Of a stretch of DNA of 64,000 nt, positions 62,171 through 64,000 are shown piece after piece. The notes beneath the pieces were generated by a model. It was not told where the DNA came from, did no database searches, and saw only the letters and a program-made list of their open reading frames with translations. The translations under genes were made by a program, and so were the position numbers. Source of the stretch: Mangrovibacter yixingensis (GTDB lineage: Bacteria; Pseudomonadota; Gammaproteobacteria; Enterobacterales; Enterobacteriaceae); contig NZ_JAIVKM010000002.1 in assembly GCF_020523985.1 (NCBI RefSeq), forward strand, positions 186,001 to 250,000, written 5' to 3'. Each line of letters starts with the position of its first letter. Position 1 is the stretch's first letter.

Positions 62171-62493
62171 TCCCATGGCCGTTACGCTACATAAATGGCA
62201 CCGCTGAGCGCTCAAAAAGAGCATTAGCCAACGGAAGATGACTGTACTTCAGCAGTATAAAAATGCCCAACACACCGCTCACCGTGCAACCGCACAAGAT
62301 TAAGGAAGCGAGGAATAAGAAATTTAAGCATCAGACCAAAGTGCTGCATACGTCTTCACGAATTGCCTGATTAGCCACCAAAGATAGCGAGTTTGGCACT
62401 GAATTATTTTGAGACGTGAGCGGCATCACTTGACAGCCATGCCGCAGAGAAAAGACACACTAAAGAAAGGGAAACTTCAGTAACATCAGGCAA
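62171..62493 (-). other. Region between the gud remnant and yqcA
   Basis: No gene is supported. It must now supply the promoter for gudD-garK, if they are expressed; I see no convincing -35/-10 pair and no terminator for yqcA. Confidence 0.3.
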
Positions 62494-62937
62494 TTAAATC
62501 AATTTACCCCACCGCTCAACCCAGGCATTGGTCACTTGTTCTGGTTCCGGGTTTTCTGCTGCATCAACCAGCAATATATCACCAACACGCTGAGCCGCTA
62601 CATCCTGCAGCAGGGCATCAAACTGCTTACCACCGCCACAAAAGTGTTCATAGCCACTATCACCAAGGGCTACCAGACCATAACGGTGTTGCGGGAAATA
62701 CCCGGCATCCTTAATAGCGTGAAAGAGTGAACGAATGTTATCGGGTAAATCCCCCTGGCCGGTAGTGGAAGTAATGACCAGGGAATAATGCCCCTGGTAA
62801 CGCGACCAGTCAGCGATTTCAGGGTCTTCAAAAATGGTGACATGATGCCCCTGCTGCGTTAATAACGCCTCTGCTTCTTCGGCAACTAACAATGCGTTTC
62901 CATACACGGTGCCAACAAAAATACCGACTTCTGCCAT
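62494..62937 (-). CDS. yqcA: Flavodoxin-like protein YqcA
   Basis: 147 residues. An FMN-binding flavodoxin fold: [17 protein letters not shown] phosphate loop, [12 protein letters not shown] and [13 protein letters not shown]. Short-chain flavodoxin of uncertain partner. Follows truC by 26 bp in the usual yqcC-truC-yqcA order. Confidence 0.94.
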   Translation of the reverse strand: MAEVGIFVGTVYGNALLVAEEAEALLTQQGHHVTIFEDPEIADWSRYQGHYSLVITSTTGQGDLPDNIRSLFHAIKDAGYFPQHRYGLVALGDSGYEHFCGGGKQFDALLQDVAAQRVGDILLVDAAENPEPEQVTNAWVERWGKLI

Positions 62938-62963
62938 CCTGTTAACCTCTTATCATTACGCAA

Positions 62964-63740
62964 TCACAACCCATCCTGACTGCCACCAGAGACAAACTCA
63001 ACCCTTTCATTCTCTTTCAGGAGCCCTTGCCAGCCAAAATGTGACAATGCCTGCATCCAGCAATCATCAAGCCCGGCATTAATCACCAACGGTTCACCGG
63101 TAAAAGGGTGTGTTAACGTCAGTTGGCTTGCGTGAAGCATAAGCCGGTTACACCCGAAATGAGCTGCTGCGCCACGGTTCTGGCGCAAATCACCATGTTT
63201 TGTATCGCCAATAATGGGATGACGCAAATGCACCATATGCCGACGTAACTGGTGTTTACGCCCAGTTTTAGGTAACAGTTCAACCAGGCTGTAACGCGCT
63301 GTTTCGTAGCGGCCAATCGCCACCGGCATTTCCACTGTAGCCAGACCACGGTATTGTGTTACAGCTGGCTGGGCCACTTTATCTTGCCGAGAAAATTTGT
63401 CCGCGATTTTATCCAGCTCTTCCACCAGCGGGTAATCCAGTACGTCAGCGCCTTCCAGCCAGCCACGCGTAATTGCATGGTAACGTTTTTGAATTTCATG
63501 CTGTTCAAATTGCTGTGATAACCTGCGCCCCGCTTCACTGCTTAGCCCAAGCAGCAATACGCCGGAAGTTGGCCTGTCCAGGCGGTGTACTGTAAATACA
63601 TGCTGGCCGATTTGATCCCGCACAGTCTGCATTACCACGACTTTTTCGTCCCGATCCAGCCAACTGCGATGCACTAACCAGCCCGAGGGTTTGTTGACCG
63701 CAACCAGCCAGTCATCCTGATAGAGAATTTCCAGTGTCAC
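62964..63740 (-). CDS. truC: tRNA pseudouridine(65) synthase TruC
   Basis: 258 residues, starting with GTG at 63740 that overlaps the yqcC TGA (GTGA), so translation is coupled. RluA-family catalytic Asp55 in HRLDRPTSGVLLLG; QKRYHAITRGW and RHMVHLRHPIIGDTKHGD blocks are conserved. Modifies U65 in tRNA-Ile1 and tRNA-Asp. Confidence 0.96.
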   Translation of the reverse strand: MTLEILYQDDWLVAVNKPSGWLVHRSWLDRDEKVVVMQTVRDQIGQHVFTVHRLDRPTSGVLLLGLSSEAGRRLSQQFEQHEIQKRYHAITRGWLEGADVLDYPLVEELDKIADKFSRQDKVAQPAVTQYRGLATVEMPVAIGRYETARYSLVELLPKTGRKHQLRRHMVHLRHPIIGDTKHGDLRQNRGAAAHFGCNRLMLHASQLTLTHPFTGEPLVINAGLDDCWMQALSHFGWQGLLKENERVEFVSGGSQDGL

Positions 63741-64000
63741 GAATTATCACCTGAAAATAAGGCGTCCAGCGCCACCAGTACAGCCAGAACTGCTTCCCGG
63801 CCATCATGTCCTGGGGCAAGAGCCTGTTCATAATAAGGCGCAACGGCAAAGCTCGCAGGTAATTCATGTTGCCCATCCAGCAATGCATGCATACGGGGAA
63901 TAAGCACCCATTGCAACCATTCATAAGGCTGTAAGGTATCAAGAAAAAAGGGTTGTGAGCTTTCAAAGGCACTGGCATGGGGCGGTTCTGCCTGCCACTG
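63737..64000 (-). CDS. yqcC: YqcC-family protein, C-terminal part only
   Basis: The last 87 codons are visible; the start lies beyond the right edge. The frame reads QPFFLDTLQPYEWLQWVLIP, then RMHALLDG and FAVAPYYEQAL, matching YqcC, a small protein of unknown function. This minus-strand frame differs from the longer open frame over the same bases, which is a shadow. Confidence 0.93.
   Translation of the reverse strand, partial: QWQAEPPHASAFESSQPFFLDTLQPYEWLQWVLIPRMHALLDGQHELPASFAVAPYYEQALAPGHDGREAVLAVLVALDALFSGDNS

Noticed and set aside
63712-63978. 88-codon minus-strand frame at the right edge
   Set aside because: The alternative frame over the same bases gives clear YqcC sequence and the GTGA overlap with truC.

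Overview
The window is chromosomal DNA of an Enterobacteriaceae-like gammaproteobacterium. From about 16.5 kb to the right end, gene content and order follow the E. coli mutS-to-yqcC segment: mutS, rpoS-nlpD-pcm-surE-truD-ispF-ispD-ftsB-ygbE, cysCND, iap, cysHIJ, queD, queE, eno, pyrG, mazG, relA, rlmD, barA, gudD, yqcA, truC, yqcC. Proteins are close enough to known enterobacterial ones for starts and active sites to be read directly. I cannot fix the genus from sequence alone.

Left end (1-2.2 kb): the start of an RtcR-controlled RNA-repair operon. The first gene (SPFH/slipin-like, cut by the window edge) and the sigma-54 activator gene rtcR diverge. Between them lie a good -24/-12 promoter and a leader with a tRNA-like T-arm, a candidate YrlA-type noncoding RNA.

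Accessory island (about 2.2-16.1 kb): a metabolic cluster I cannot assign to a known pathway. One operon encodes an imine-reductase-like enzyme, an ornithine-cyclodeaminase/mu-crystallin-family protein, a RidA-family protein lacking the usual arginine, and a DAO-type flavin oxidase, all chemistry around amine/imine compounds. Around it are three paralogous PhyH-type Fe(II)/2-oxoglutarate dioxygenases, an MFS transporter, an ABM-fold small protein, a TorF-like porin and two AraC regulators. A conserved 17-bp motif occurs upstream of three transcription units, twice before the third dioxygenase, suggesting one regulon. The right part is AT-rich and ends in a decayed IS3-family element and a 57-codon orphan ORF before mutS.

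Core with strain-variable inserts (16.5-40.5 kb): between mutS and rpoS sits an ecdBCD-type hydroxyarylic acid decarboxylase operon with a divergent MarR regulator. Between iap and cysH, where E. coli carries CRISPR-cas, there is only a FadR-type GntR gene, a truncated SDR gene and two intact GntR-type operators. The cys clusters (sulfate activation and reduction) and two queuosine genes are intact.

Mannosylglycerate region (40.6-48.6 kb): mngA-mngB-glycerate kinase-manA form a self-contained operon, with mngR divergent. The PTS imports and phosphorylates mannosylglycerate, MngB splits it to mannose-6-P and glycerate, and the last two enzymes feed both halves into glycolysis, next to eno.

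Right end (48.7-64 kb): eno, pyrG, mazG, relA (no mazEF between them), rlmD, barA, then a glucarate operon reduced to gudD and garK preceded by the 3' stub of a gudX/gudD-like gene, then yqcA, truC and partial yqcC.
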